Source: Natronomonas salina
GTDB lineage: Archaea > Halobacteriota > Halobacteria > Halobacteriales > Haloarculaceae
Assembly (NCBI RefSeq): GCF_013391105.1
Contig: NZ_CP058335.1
Coordinates: 3,162,001 to 3,226,000, forward strand
DNA length: 64,000 nt
Reading direction: 5' to 3'
Shown: positions 43,622 through 51,099 of the stretch, in pieces
How the letters are laid out: the number at the start of each line of letters is the position of its first letter
How positions within the stretch are numbered: position 1 is the first letter of the stretch
Program-made: the position numbers and the translations under genes
Notes under the pieces: generated by a model
Databases searched by the model: none
What the model was told of the DNA's origin: nothing
The model's input: only the letters and a program-made list of their open reading frames with translations

Positions 43622-44662
43622 CTACGCCTCCATGCTGAGCGCGTCCGAGAGCTCGTCGACAAGCTCCTCCTGGCTGAGGTTCGCCTGGATGTCGTGTTCC
43701 TTCGCGAGCGACTGCAGCTCGCGGTACGACAGGTCCTCGAGGTCGTCCTCGCTCGAGGGCTGCGGCGTGTCGTCGTCGCCTTCCGACTCGTCGCCCGACT
43801 CCGAATTGGCTTCCTGCTCGTCGCCCTCGGCTTCTTCGTCCTCCGCTTCGGCTTCCTCGTCGCCCCCCTCGGACTCCGCTTCGCTCTCGTCCTCCGACGC
43901 CTCGGAATCCGACTCGTCCTCGCTTTCGGCCTCGATCTCCTCTTCGTCGGATTCGGACTCGGCGTCGTCCGTCTCCTCGCCTTCGTCCTCGGCGTCCGCT
44001 TCGGACGCCTCGTCCTCCCCCTCGGACTCCTCGCCTTCGTCCTCGGCCTGCTGGTCGTCCGACGCCGCTTCGTCGCCGTCCTCGCTCTCGTCCGTAGCTT
44101 CCTCGGACTGACCGTCCTCGGCCTCGGCGTCTTCGGACCCCTCGTCGCCGTCCTCGGACGTCATCGCCTGCTCGACGGCGGAGGCGATCTTGTCGGTCAC
44201 GTCGTCGCTGTCCGAGTCACCGCCCGAGTCATCGGAGAGGGCGGCCTCGACCGACTCCGTGATGGTGCTGGCGAGGTCGGACTGGTCGCCGTCGTCGCTC
44301 GCCTCCTCACCTCCGTCCTCGGCACCCTCCTCCGATTCGCCTTCGGCTTCCGTTTCGCCGTCCCCCTCGGACTCTTCGTCGCTATCTTCGGCGGACTCCT
44401 CGTCGCCGTCCTCGGCGGACTCCTCGTCCTCGTCGTCGCTGAGGCTCTCCCGGATGGCCTCCTCGATCCAGGCGCCGAGCTTCTCGCCGATCCGGCGGCC
44501 GACGAGCGCGCCGACGGCGCCGCCCAGGTCCTCGCTGGTGGGCTGTCCGCTCTCGCTGTCGATGGCTCCTTCCAGCTCCGTGCCCTCGAACAGTTCCTCG
44601 TAGTCGATCTTCTCGAGCAGCTCCTCGGTGTCCATGCGGTCGACGAGAGATGTATCACTCAT
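43622..44662 (-). CDS. very acidic protein with C-terminal SAP-like domain, gas-vesicle locus
   Basis: 346 residues from the ATG at 44662 (MSDTSLVDRMDTEELLEKID). N-terminal amphipathic helices contain LGGAVGALVGRRIGEKLGAWIEEAI. Two similar helical segments (DLASTITESVEAALSD, DVTDKIASAVEQAM) sit in a long Asp/Glu/Ser-rich disordered stretch (about 200-305). A C-terminal domain of about 35 residues, LSYRELQSLAKEHDIQANLSQEELVDEL, resembles a SAP/Rho-N helix-extended-helix. It is the last gene of the gvpA-gvpO arm. It is not a known gvp gene and could be a scaffold or surface protein in the GvpC manner. Confidence 0.72.
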   Translation of the reverse strand: MSDTSLVDRMDTEELLEKIDYEELFEGTELEGAIDSESGQPTSEDLGGAVGALVGRRIGEKLGAWIEEAIRESLSDDEDEESAEDGDEESAEDSDEESEGDGETEAEGESEEGAEDGGEEASDDGDQSDLASTITESVEAALSDDSGGDSDSDDVTDKIASAVEQAMTSEDGDEGSEDAEAEDGQSEEATDESEDGDEAASDDQQAEDEGEESEGEDEASEADAEDEGEETDDAESESDEEEIEAESEDESDSEASEDESEAESEGGDEEAEAEDEEAEGDEQEANSESGDESEGDDDTPQPSSEDDLEDLSYRELQSLAKEHDIQANLSQEELVDELSDALSMEA

Positions 44663-44687
44663 TGGTTGTGGAGATCGGAAACGGGAG

Positions 44688-45626
44688 TCACGCGCTCGCG
44701 GCCGCCTCTTCGGCGTCGGACTCGCCACCGTCGTCGGAGGTGTCGAGGAGCTGGTTGACGATCTCCTGGAGGAACTGCGCGAGCAGCTCCTCCAGCGGCA
44801 GCGCGGAGATGATCGACGACCCGGCGTCGTCGATGGCGCTGCGGATGCCGTCGGCGATGTAGCCGGCCAGCTCCTTCGCGCGCTCCATCGGGTGCACGTC
44901 GGGGAGCAGGCCCGAGCTCTCGCCTTCCTCACCTTCCTCGCCTTCCTCGTCACCCTCGCGGCCGCCGAGCAGCCCGCTGAGCGGGTTGTCCGGCATCTCG
45001 GGTATCAAGCTCGACAGCGGGTCGCCGCCCAGCAGGCCGCTGACCGCCGACAGCAGGTTGCCGAGCAGCTTCGACTCGCCCTCGACCGCGGTGAGGTCGA
45101 GCGTGACCGTATCGAGGTCGACCTCCAGGCCGAGCAGGTCGAGGAAGAGGCCGTCGATGTTCAGGTGGAGCAGGCGCGCGCCCTCGTCCGAGACGGCCTG
45201 CTCGCGCTCGGACTCCTCCTCTTCGGCTTCTTCACCTTCACCCTCGGCTTCTTCGCCGTCGCCTTCCGCTTCGGCGTCCTCCTCTGCCTCCTCGTCCTCA
45301 CCCTCGTCCGCTTCGGCCTCCTCTTCGTCTTCAGATTCGGCCTCGTCTTCGGCGGCCTCTTCCTCGTCTTCGCCCTCCGCTTGCTCCTCGTCGGACTCGT
45401 CGTCCTCCCCTTCCGCCTCCTGCTCGTCGCCCTCGGCGGATTCGCTCTCCTCGCTCTCTTCGCTCTCAGCGTCCGCCTCCTCGGCGTCCGTCTGCTCCTC
45501 GGAGGCTTCCTGGTCGTCCGCCGATTCGTCCTCCTCTTCCGGCTCCTCCATCTGACCGCCGTCCGGGAGCAACACTCTGACGCCGACGCCGCCGGTGCTC
45601 GACTCCGGAGCATCTCGAGAATCCAT
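44688..45626 (-). CDS. very acidic protein with hydrophobic C-terminal domain, gas-vesicle locus
   Basis: 312 residues from the ATG at 45626 (MDSRDAPESSTGGVGVRVLL). Residues about 25-150 are an almost pure Glu/Asp/Ala/Ser repeat. A folded domain follows: LLHLNIDGLFLDLLGLEVDL, then DTVTLDLTAVEGESKLLGNLLSAVSGLL (about 155-200). This is a pattern seen in bacterial and haloarchaeal extracellular or structural proteins. The C-terminus carries amphipathic helices, YIADGIRSAIDDAGSSIISALPLEELLAQFLQEI. It lies 66 bases after the zinc protein and 25 before the other acidic gene, all on one strand with gvpA. Possibly a gas-vesicle surface or storage protein; unproven. Confidence 0.72.
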   Translation of the reverse strand: MDSRDAPESSTGGVGVRVLLPDGGQMEEPEEEDESADDQEASEEQTDAEEADAESEESEESESAEGDEQEAEGEDDESDEEQAEGEDEEEAAEDEAESEDEEEAEADEGEDEEAEEDAEAEGDGEEAEGEGEEAEEEESEREQAVSDEGARLLHLNIDGLFLDLLGLEVDLDTVTLDLTAVEGESKLLGNLLSAVSGLLGGDPLSSLIPEMPDNPLSGLLGGREGDEEGEEGEEGESSGLLPDVHPMERAKELAGYIADGIRSAIDDAGSSIISALPLEELLAQFLQEIVNQLLDTSDDGGESDAEEAAASA

Positions 45627-45692
45627 ATCTCATACGACGCGGGAAAAACGGTTAGTCGGGATGCCTGCACCTGCAGGTTCCCGGGGGCGGCC

Positions 45693-46028
45693 TCAGTCGG
45701 GTGACGGGGTGAACGACTCCCGGCAGTCGAGGCAGACGTGGGACTCGCGGTTCAGCGCCGTCGCGTTCTTCTCGCTGAGCGCGCCCTTGCTCGCGAGCTT
45801 CGCGGCGCCGATCCCAGACTTGTAGACGTCGTCGGCGCTGCCGCAGGACGGGCACTCGGCGTCGCTGCCGTCCTCCAGTCGCTCGATGCGCCGCTGCAGC
45901 TTGTCGACCCGGGCCGAGACGTCCTCGATGACGTCCTCGTCTTCCTCGTCGGCGCGGGCGATCATCTCGACGGCCTCGGCCAGCTCCACCGGCTCGTCCA
46001 CCCAGGGGAGATCGACTGTCTCGCTCAT
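45693..46028 (-). CDS. zinc-ribbon coiled-coil protein, gas-vesicle locus
   Basis: 111 residues from the ATG at 46028 (MSETVDLPWVDEPVELAEAV). A short coiled coil, DVIEDVSARVDKLQRRIERLE (about 32-52), is followed by a zinc ribbon with CPSCG (about 59) and HVCLDCRESF (about 97). The gap between pairs is about 35 residues. It starts 5 bases after the gvpO stop, so it is part of the gvpA-O operon. It is not a standard gvp gene; it could be a regulator or assembly factor. Confidence 0.72.
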   Translation of the reverse strand: MSETVDLPWVDEPVELAEAVEMIARADEEDEDVIEDVSARVDKLQRRIERLEDGSDAECPSCGSADDVYKSGIGAAKLASKGALSEKNATALNRESHVCLDCRESFTPSPD

Positions 46029-46033
46029 GGGCC

Positions 46034-46591
46034 CTAGATGTCGTGGTTCATGTCGTCGCGGCGGTACCGGTGGGTCCGCTGGTAGCCGGTGACCGACAGG
46101 TCGTCGGTGAGCTCGATCTCGTAGCGGCCGAGGATGTCCTGGGTGTCCGGGACCGACTTCCGCTCGACCACCTCGACGGCGACCCGCCAGCCGCTGTCCG
46201 TGCTGTCGATGCTCGTTATCCCGTCGAGGGGATGGCCGACGACACCCTCGGCGGTCTCCTGTACGGTCTGGCGAACCTCCCCGATCTCGGTCTCCGCCGT
46301 CTGTGAATCACTGGATGACATTTGGGTATCCTGGTCGTCCGTCTCGCCCGTCGATTCGTCGCCCCCTTCGTCCCCGTCGGCGTCCCCGGCTCCGTCGACG
46401 GTCTCCTCGCGGTTTTCGTTCTCGTCGGGGTCACCATCGTCGCCGCCGTCTCCGTCCTCGGCGTCGTCGATAGTCTCGTCCGACGAATCGTGCTGGTGAC
46501 AGAAGCCGTCGTCCTGCGCGGGGCGCGAACAGCGGTCACCGTCGCCGGTGACCGCCTTGCACTGTTCTTCGTCCGAATCAGTCGTCGACAT
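46034..46591 (-). CDS. gvpO: gas vesicle protein GvpO with N-terminal zinc-knuckle module
   Basis: 185 residues from the ATG at 46591. The C-terminal 95 residues are GvpO: VRQTVQETAEGVVGHPLDGI, GWRVAVEVVERKSVPDTQDILGRYEIELTDDLSVTGYQRTHRYRRDDM. Before it lie an acidic linker and an N-terminal module with Cys11, Cys21, Cys31 and His34 (CKAVTGDGDRCSRPAQDDGFCHQH). The module resembles the small zinc-binding motif found in some secreted and nuclease proteins. GvpO is required for gas-vesicle formation in haloarchaea. The fusion is not part of the usual GvpO. It lies 21 bases after gvpA. Confidence 0.88.
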   Translation of the reverse strand: MSTTDSDEEQCKAVTGDGDRCSRPAQDDGFCHQHDSSDETIDDAEDGDGGDDGDPDENENREETVDGAGDADGDEGGDESTGETDDQDTQMSSSDSQTAETEIGEVRQTVQETAEGVVGHPLDGITSIDSTDSGWRVAVEVVERKSVPDTQDILGRYEIELTDDLSVTGYQRTHRYRRDDMNHDI

Positions 46592-46612
46592 CGGTCAGAG
46601 AGCCCGTTCAGG

Positions 46613-46906
46613 TCACTCCGCCTGCGCTTCCGGGTTCGGGGACTCCGACTGCTCGATGTCGATGTCCTGGAGGTTGTCCAGATCACCCCCGTCCTCGACC
46701 TCCGCCTCCGCGGCTTCGATCTTGGATATCTCCTTGGCGTAGTGCAGGAAGGTGTCGACCGAGGCGACCACGACCCGGGCCTCGACCGTCAGGATCTCGA
46801 TACCGACGAGCGAGACCCTGGCCCAGACGTCGATGACGACGCCCTTGTCGAGGATGCGGTCGAGGACCTCCACGAGGCTGGAACTGCCTGGTCTGGCTGA
46901 ACTCAT
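46613..46906 (-). CDS. gvpA: major gas vesicle structural protein GvpA
   Basis: 97 residues from the ATG at 46906. The core, [56 protein letters not shown], is the canonical GvpA helix-strand-strand-helix, which assembles into the hollow shell wall. Haloarchaeal GvpA proteins are commonly about 76 residues. Here an acidic tail of about 25 extra residues ([20 protein letters not shown]) is attached. It is the first gene of the left-arm operon and is divergent from gvpF. Confidence 0.95.
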   Translation of the reverse strand: MSSARPGSSSLVEVLDRILDKGVVIDVWARVSLVGIEILTVEARVVVASVDTFLHYAKEISKIEAAEAEVEDGGDLDNLQDIDIEQSESPNPEAQAE

Positions 46907-46996
46907 GTGTCATACAATCGAGCCGACAGGTGGGTAGGTGTTCGGCTTGCATACTCAGGCACCGTACTGTTGAGAGTGCGAGACCTCGTACTAGCC
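46907..46996. promoter_or_regulatory. divergent gvpA/gvpF promoter region
   Basis: Only 90 bases separate the two start codons, so both operons share this region. A GAGTATGC box (46957-46950, read toward gvpA) lies about 44-51 bases before gvpA, which would leave a leader of about 20 bases, as gvpA genes often have. For gvpF, a start close to the ATG is likely, but no strong TATA box is visible. No clear GvpE-type activator site was seen by eye. Confidence 0.5.
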
Positions 46997-47626
46997 ATGG
47001 CAGACAACGCCCTCTACGCCTACGGCGTCATCGAGCAGGAGGACCTCGAGTTCGACACCGACGGGGTCGAAGGGGCGGAGCGGGCGTACACGGTCGACCA
47101 CCGGACCCTGTCGGCGCTCGTGACCGACATCGACACCGTCGAGCCGGAGGCGACCGACGAGAACGCCCAGCGACACAACGAGGTGCTGCAGACCCTCCTC
47201 GAGCACGACGGCGGCCGCACCGTCGTCCCGATGCAGTTCGGGATGGCGTTCAAGAACAAGCGGACGCTCAAGAGCGTCCTCCGGGAGACCCGCCCGGCGT
47301 TCCGGCGGGCCCTCCGGGAGGTCGACGACAAGGTCGAACTCGGCCTGAAGGTCCTCGTCGACGAGGACGCCGACGTCGACCGGGCGGCCGTCGAGGCGGA
47401 GGTCTCCGAGCGCTTCGAGGACATCGCCGAGGGGTCGACCGACGACGACCTCTTCAGCGACCGGCTGGTCGTCAACCGCTCGTTCCTCGTCGACCGCGAG
47501 AACCGCGACGCCTTCGACGACGCCGTCGGCGCCTTCGAGGACGACCACGACGACCTCCTCGTCCAGTACACGGGGCCGTGGGCGCCGTACAACTTCGTCG
47601 AGATCGAGATCGGGGCGAAGCGATGA
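46997..47626 (+). CDS. gvpF: gas vesicle protein GvpF
   Basis: 209 residues from the ATG at 46997 (MADNALYAYGVIEQEDLEFD). The GvpF/GvpL family fold shows in LYAYGVIEQ, HNEVLQTLLEHDGGRTVVPMQFGMAFKNK and the closing VQYTGPWAPYNFVEIEIG. GvpF is an accessory protein that binds GvpA during early assembly. It is the first gene of the right arm, and its stop overlaps the gvpG ATG (ATGA). Confidence 0.94.
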   Translation: MADNALYAYGVIEQEDLEFDTDGVEGAERAYTVDHRTLSALVTDIDTVEPEATDENAQRHNEVLQTLLEHDGGRTVVPMQFGMAFKNKRTLKSVLRETRPAFRRALREVDDKVELGLKVLVDEDADVDRAAVEAEVSERFEDIAEGSTDDDLFSDRLVVNRSFLVDRENRDAFDDAVGAFEDDHDDLLVQYTGPWAPYNFVEIEIGAKR

Positions 47627-47880
47627 CCATCATCGTCGACGACCTCCTGGTGCGGCCGTTCTTCCAGGTGCTCGAATCGCTGCAGGCCATCGCCATGAAC
47701 GAACTCTACGACATCGAGGACATCAGGGACCGCATGAAAGAGAACCAGCTACTCTACGAGATGGGCGAGCGCGACGAGGAGGAGTACCAACAACGCCGCC
47801 GCGAACTCGAGGCCGAACTCGAGGTCGCCGAGCAGGCCCACGAACAGCTGAGCGACAAGTCCATCGAGGTGCGCGGATGA
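47623..47880 (+). CDS. gvpG: gas vesicle protein GvpG
   Basis: 85 residues from the ATG at 47623, overlapping the gvpF stop. It starts MTIIVDDLLVRPFFQVLESL and continues as a long charged helix, MKENQLLYEMGERDEEEYQQRRRELEAELEVAEQA, the usual GvpG pattern. GvpG is an essential accessory protein acting with GvpF and GvpL. Its end overlaps the gvpH start by 4 bases. Confidence 0.93.
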   Translation: MTIIVDDLLVRPFFQVLESLQAIAMNELYDIEDIRDRMKENQLLYEMGERDEEEYQQRRRELEAELEVAEQAHEQLSDKSIEVRG

Positions 47881-48380
47881 GCGACGAACGAGACGGAGCC
47901 GACGACGACGACGAGACCGAGCGACAGGGCGGGCTCCTCGGCGGCATCCGGAGCGTGCTGGAGGCGCTGGCCGACGCCGAGCGGGACGGGAAGTCCCGCA
48001 TCAGCCGCAGACGTCGCTCGTCGAAGGGACGGTTCTCGACCGAGTCGGGCTTCTCGGTCCGGGTCGGTCGCCCGTCCTCGGGGTCAGACGCGAACTCGAT
48101 CAACGACCGCAGCTCCGCGAGCGACCAGCGGGACGTCGACCACCACGTCGACGTCCGGCACGACGACGACGGCCGGCTCGTGGTCGTCGCCGACCTGCCG
48201 AACGTCGACCCCGACGACCTCACCGTCGGCCTCGACGAGGAGACCAACGAACTCGTGGTCGGCGTCGAGGACCGGGCCGTCGAGCGGCTGGCGCTGCCCT
48301 GGCCCGTCGACGACGTCGAGGGGCGGTTCAACCACGGCGTCCTCGAACTGCGCATCACGGCGACGGAGGACGCGTCATGA
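47877..48380 (+). CDS. gvpH: gas vesicle protein GvpH (Hsp20-like)
   Basis: 167 residues from the ATG at 47877. An acidic then basic N-terminus (GLLGGIRSVLEALADAERDG) precedes an alpha-crystallin-type domain (about 85-165): HVDVRHDDDGRLVVVADLPNVDPDDLTVGLDEETNELVVGVEDR and FNHGVLELRIT. This is the Hsp20-like layout of haloarchaeal GvpH, thought to act as a chaperone for other Gvp proteins. Junctions on both sides are ATGA. Confidence 0.92.
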   Translation: MSDERDGADDDDETERQGGLLGGIRSVLEALADAERDGKSRISRRRRSSKGRFSTESGFSVRVGRPSSGSDANSINDRSSASDQRDVDHHVDVRHDDDGRLVVVADLPNVDPDDLTVGLDEETNELVVGVEDRAVERLALPWPVDDVEGRFNHGVLELRITATEDAS

Positions 48381-49363
48381 GCGACGCCGAAGCCGAGGGG
48401 GAGACCGAGGACGAGGTCTTCGACCCGGAGCGGCTGGCCGACCTCGTCGGCCAGATCGGCGAGTACGTCACCGAGATCAAGCGGGCGATCGTCGACGACG
48501 AGGACGGCGGCGACATCGTCGAACTGGCGGAGGACCTCTGGGAGGTCCTCGAGGAGCTGGAGGAGCTCCTGGAGACCCTGGACTTCGAGGAGCTGCCCGA
48601 GGCCATCGACGTCGAGGACATCCCCGAGGCCGTCGACGTCGAGGACATCCCCGAGGGGCTGTTCGACGAGGACGAGTCGGCGATCGACCTCGGGGACGTC
48701 ACCGAGGCGGTCAACCTCCGGGAGCTGTGGGACGCCGTCGACCTCACGCAGTTCCTCCAGGAGAAACGCGAGTTCGAGGCGGCCGTCGACGACGTCACCG
48801 ACGACGAGGACGGCGACGGCGACGGCGAGGAGGACGACGGGATGTTCGAGAACGTCGTCGACATGGACGGCGCGGACGCCTCCTTCGAGCAGAGCGCCCG
48901 CCAGCAGTTCATCGAGGAGAAGATCCTGGCCGCCGTCGAGAAGTTCCGGTCGGCGCTGCTGTCGACCCACGACGGCCTCCGGAAGATCTACCGGGAGAAC
49001 CAGAAGAAGCTCGGCCAGGAGGGCAACCAGCCCGACTCGCTGAACCCGACGGCCCGGTCGACGATGCCGCCGGGGCCGCTCCCGGACTCCATCTCGACGC
49101 GCACCTCGACGGTGCCGTCGCAGGTGAAGTACTCCCGGGCGGACAACCCGCGGCGCATCTTCGGGCGGCGGTTCAAGGAACGGCACGACGACGAGGACTC
49201 GCGGACGACCAGCGCCGACGCCGACGCCGAGGAGTCGACCGACGCCGACAGCGAGGGCGCCGACACGGACGGTGCGACCGCCGACGCCGAAAGCGAGAGC
49301 GAGAGCGAGAGCGAGAGCGACGACGACGCGCCGGAGATCGAGGTGTTCGAGGAGAATGAGTAG
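48377..49363 (+). CDS. long acidic protein in the gvpI position
   Basis: 328 residues from the ATG at 48377. In haloarchaeal loci gvpI lies here, between gvpH and gvpJ, but usual GvpI is about 110-145 residues and basic. This protein has an acidic N-terminal helical part (VGQIGEYVTEIKRAIV, LEELEELLETLDFEELPE) with two copies of a nine-residue repeat EAI/VDVEDIP. It then has a middle segment with helix QQFIEEKILAAVEKFRSALL. A more basic part follows (about 205-280: LNPTARSTMPPGPLPDSIST, RADNPRRIFGRRFKERH), and this may be the GvpI-equivalent. A Ser-Glu repeat ends it. Homology to GvpI is positional only. Confidence 0.75.
   Translation: MSDAEAEGETEDEVFDPERLADLVGQIGEYVTEIKRAIVDDEDGGDIVELAEDLWEVLEELEELLETLDFEELPEAIDVEDIPEAVDVEDIPEGLFDEDESAIDLGDVTEAVNLRELWDAVDLTQFLQEKREFEAAVDDVTDDEDGDGDGEEDDGMFENVVDMDGADASFEQSARQQFIEEKILAAVEKFRSALLSTHDGLRKIYRENQKKLGQEGNQPDSLNPTARSTMPPGPLPDSISTRTSTVPSQVKYSRADNPRRIFGRRFKERHDDEDSRTTSADADAEESTDADSEGADTDGATADAESESESESESDDDAPEIEVFEENE
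48599..48652 (+). repeat. two tandem 27-base repeats in the gvpI-position gene
   Basis: Units 48599-48625 and 48626-48652 differ by one base and code for EAIDVEDIP and EAVDVEDIP. Confidence 0.85.
49292..49320 (+). repeat. AGCGAG hexamer repeat
   Basis: About five copies of a six-base unit code for a Ser-Glu run near the C-terminus of the gvpI-position protein. Such a run could vary in length by slippage in whole codons. Confidence 0.85.
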
Positions 49364-49940
49364 TGGAAAACCTACACGCGACCAGGCGGACCTGGCGGAG
49401 GTCCTCGAGCTGGTCCTCGACAAGGGCATCGTCATCAACGCGGACATCGCGGTCACGGTCGGGGAGACGGAACTGCTCGGCATCGAGCTCCGGGCGGCCA
49501 TCGCCTCCTTCGAGACCGCCGCCAAGTACGGGCTGGCCTTCCCGAGCGGGACGGACATGCGCCGGGTCGAGCGGGCCTCCGGCCGCGAACCGCTCGAGGA
49601 CGACGACGAGCCGATCGACCTGGGGATCGACGCCAGTTCGGGCGGGAGCCGGGAGGACGACGAGAGCGACGGCGACGGCGGCAGCAGCCGAGCGGCGGCG
49701 GCGCCCGCGGCGCCCAGTCAGCGACCGACGCCCCAGGTCCCGACGGACGACGACGATGGGGGCGAAGGCAGCAGCGTCGACGACGCCGACCAGAGCGGGG
49801 ACGGCGACGGGGAGGGCCCGGACGCCGCTCCCGACGAGTCGGGGTCCGAAGACGGGAGTGACGACGACGGAGATGGCCAGGACGGCTCGGCGGCGGACTC
49901 GAGCGACGAGGAATCTGCGAGCGGCCAGGAGGACACATGA
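49356..49940 (+). CDS. gvpJ: gas vesicle protein GvpJ with long acidic tail
   Basis: 194 residues from the ATG at 49356, overlapping the previous gene by 8 bases. The first 70 residues are a GvpA-related domain: DLAEVLELVLDKGIVINADIAVTVGETELLGIELRAAIASFETAAKYGL. Beyond about residue 85 comes an unusual tail rich in Asp, Ser, Gly and Glu (about 110 residues); the family is normally near 110 in total. GvpJ is a minor wall or cap protein of the GvpA fold. The end overlaps gvpK by 4 bases. Confidence 0.92.
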   Translation: MSSGKPTRDQADLAEVLELVLDKGIVINADIAVTVGETELLGIELRAAIASFETAAKYGLAFPSGTDMRRVERASGREPLEDDDEPIDLGIDASSGGSREDDESDGDGGSSRAAAAPAAPSQRPTPQVPTDDDDGGEGSSVDDADQSGDGDGEGPDAAPDESGSEDGSDDDGDGQDGSAADSSDEESASGQEDT

Positions 49941-50257
49941 AGCACATCGAACTCGACGACGAGGAGGGCGACGGCGGCGCCTCGGGGCTGATGGCGCTCG
50001 TCGTCACGGTGATCGAACTGCTCATCGAGACGATGGAGCGGGAGGCCATCCGGCGCATGGAGTCCGGGCAGCTCGACCCCGAGGAGATCGAACGGCTCGG
50101 CGCGCAGCTCCAGGCGCTGGAGGAGGAGATGGAGGCCATCAAGGCCGACCAGGGCATCGACGAGAACGTCGAACAGCTCCGCGGCGACCTGGACTCGCTT
50201 GTCTCCGAGGCCGTCGAGCAGGTCCGCGACCAGGAGTTGGAGGGGATCGACGGATGA
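49937..50257 (+). CDS. gvpK: gas vesicle protein GvpK
   Basis: 106 residues from the ATG at 49937. The family core GLMALVVTVIELLIETMEREAIRRMESGQLDPEEIERLGAQLQALEEEME is complete, followed by a helical charged end. GvpK is an accessory protein required for gas vesicles in haloarchaea. Overlaps of 4 bases on both sides show translational coupling. Confidence 0.95.
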   Translation: MKHIELDDEEGDGGASGLMALVVTVIELLIETMEREAIRRMESGQLDPEEIERLGAQLQALEEEMEAIKADQGIDENVEQLRGDLDSLVSEAVEQVRDQELEGIDG

Positions 50258-51099
50258 GCGACACCGACGAGCCGAGCGGCGACGCCCAGACGTCCCTCGA
50301 GTTCGACGAGGGGCGGTACGTCTACTGCGCCGTCAACGCGGACGACGGCGCGACCTTCGCCGCGGAGGGCCTGGAGGGCGGCGACGTCTCCCTCGTCGTC
50401 CGGGACGGTATCGGCGCGGTCGTCCAGCCCGTCGACTCCGTCTTCGACTCCGACGACGTGACGCAGGTCCGCAGCTGGCTGCTCGACCACCAGGGGGTCG
50501 TCGACGACGCCGCCCAGCGGTTCGGCACGCCGATCCCCTTCCGCTTCGACACCATCCTGAAGGGCGGCGACGCGACCGTCCGCGAGTGGCTCGACGACCA
50601 CCGCTCGGAGCTCGAGGACGCCCTCGAGTGGCTCGACGGGCGCTGGGAGTACCGGGTCCGCGTCGAGTGGGACGAGGAGGCGATCGCCGACGAGATCCTC
50701 GAGGCCGACGGCGAACTCCGCGAACTGGCCGCACGCGCGGAGACCGCCGACGAGGGGACCGGCTTCCTGCTGCAGAAGCAGTACCAGCAGCAGCTCTCCG
50801 AGCGCCTCGAGCAGCACCGCGGAGCCGTCGAGGAGCAGCTCCACGAGGCGATCGAACCCCACGCCGTCGAACTGCAGCGCTCCGGCGGTGCGTCGGTGCT
50901 CTCCGAGGAGGACGACGACGCCGGCAGGGAGACGGTCGCCGACCTGTCGCTGCTGGCCGACGAAGCCGACGAGGAAGCGATCGGCGACGCGCTGGAGCCC
51001 TACGCGGACCACGGCGCCTACGAGGTCTCCTACACCGGGCCGTGGCCGCCGTACAGCTTCGCACCCGAGATCGGCGACGGGGGTGGCGAGGGCCCGTGA
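50254..51099 (+). CDS. gvpL: gas vesicle protein GvpL
   Basis: 281 residues from the ATG at 50254. It is a GvpF/GvpL family member: RYVYCAVNADDGATF, the FGTPIPFRFDTILKG segment, LLQKQYQQQLSERLEQHRGAVEEQLHE and the closing YEVSYTGPWPPYSFAPEIG. GvpL is thought to gather other accessory Gvp proteins at the start of assembly. Length is normal. It overlaps gvpK and gvpM by 4 bases each. Confidence 0.94.
   Translation: MSDTDEPSGDAQTSLEFDEGRYVYCAVNADDGATFAAEGLEGGDVSLVVRDGIGAVVQPVDSVFDSDDVTQVRSWLLDHQGVVDDAAQRFGTPIPFRFDTILKGGDATVREWLDDHRSELEDALEWLDGRWEYRVRVEWDEEAIADEILEADGELRELAARAETADEGTGFLLQKQYQQQLSERLEQHRGAVEEQLHEAIEPHAVELQRSGGASVLSEEDDDAGRETVADLSLLADEADEEAIGDALEPYADHGAYEVSYTGPWPPYSFAPEIGDGGGEGP

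Noticed and set aside
43694-45704. Open frames rich in Phe, Leu and Val on the plus strand
   Set aside because: They are the complement of the acidic (Asp/Glu) repeats in the left-arm proteins, which turn into hydrophobic-looking runs; no start signals fit.
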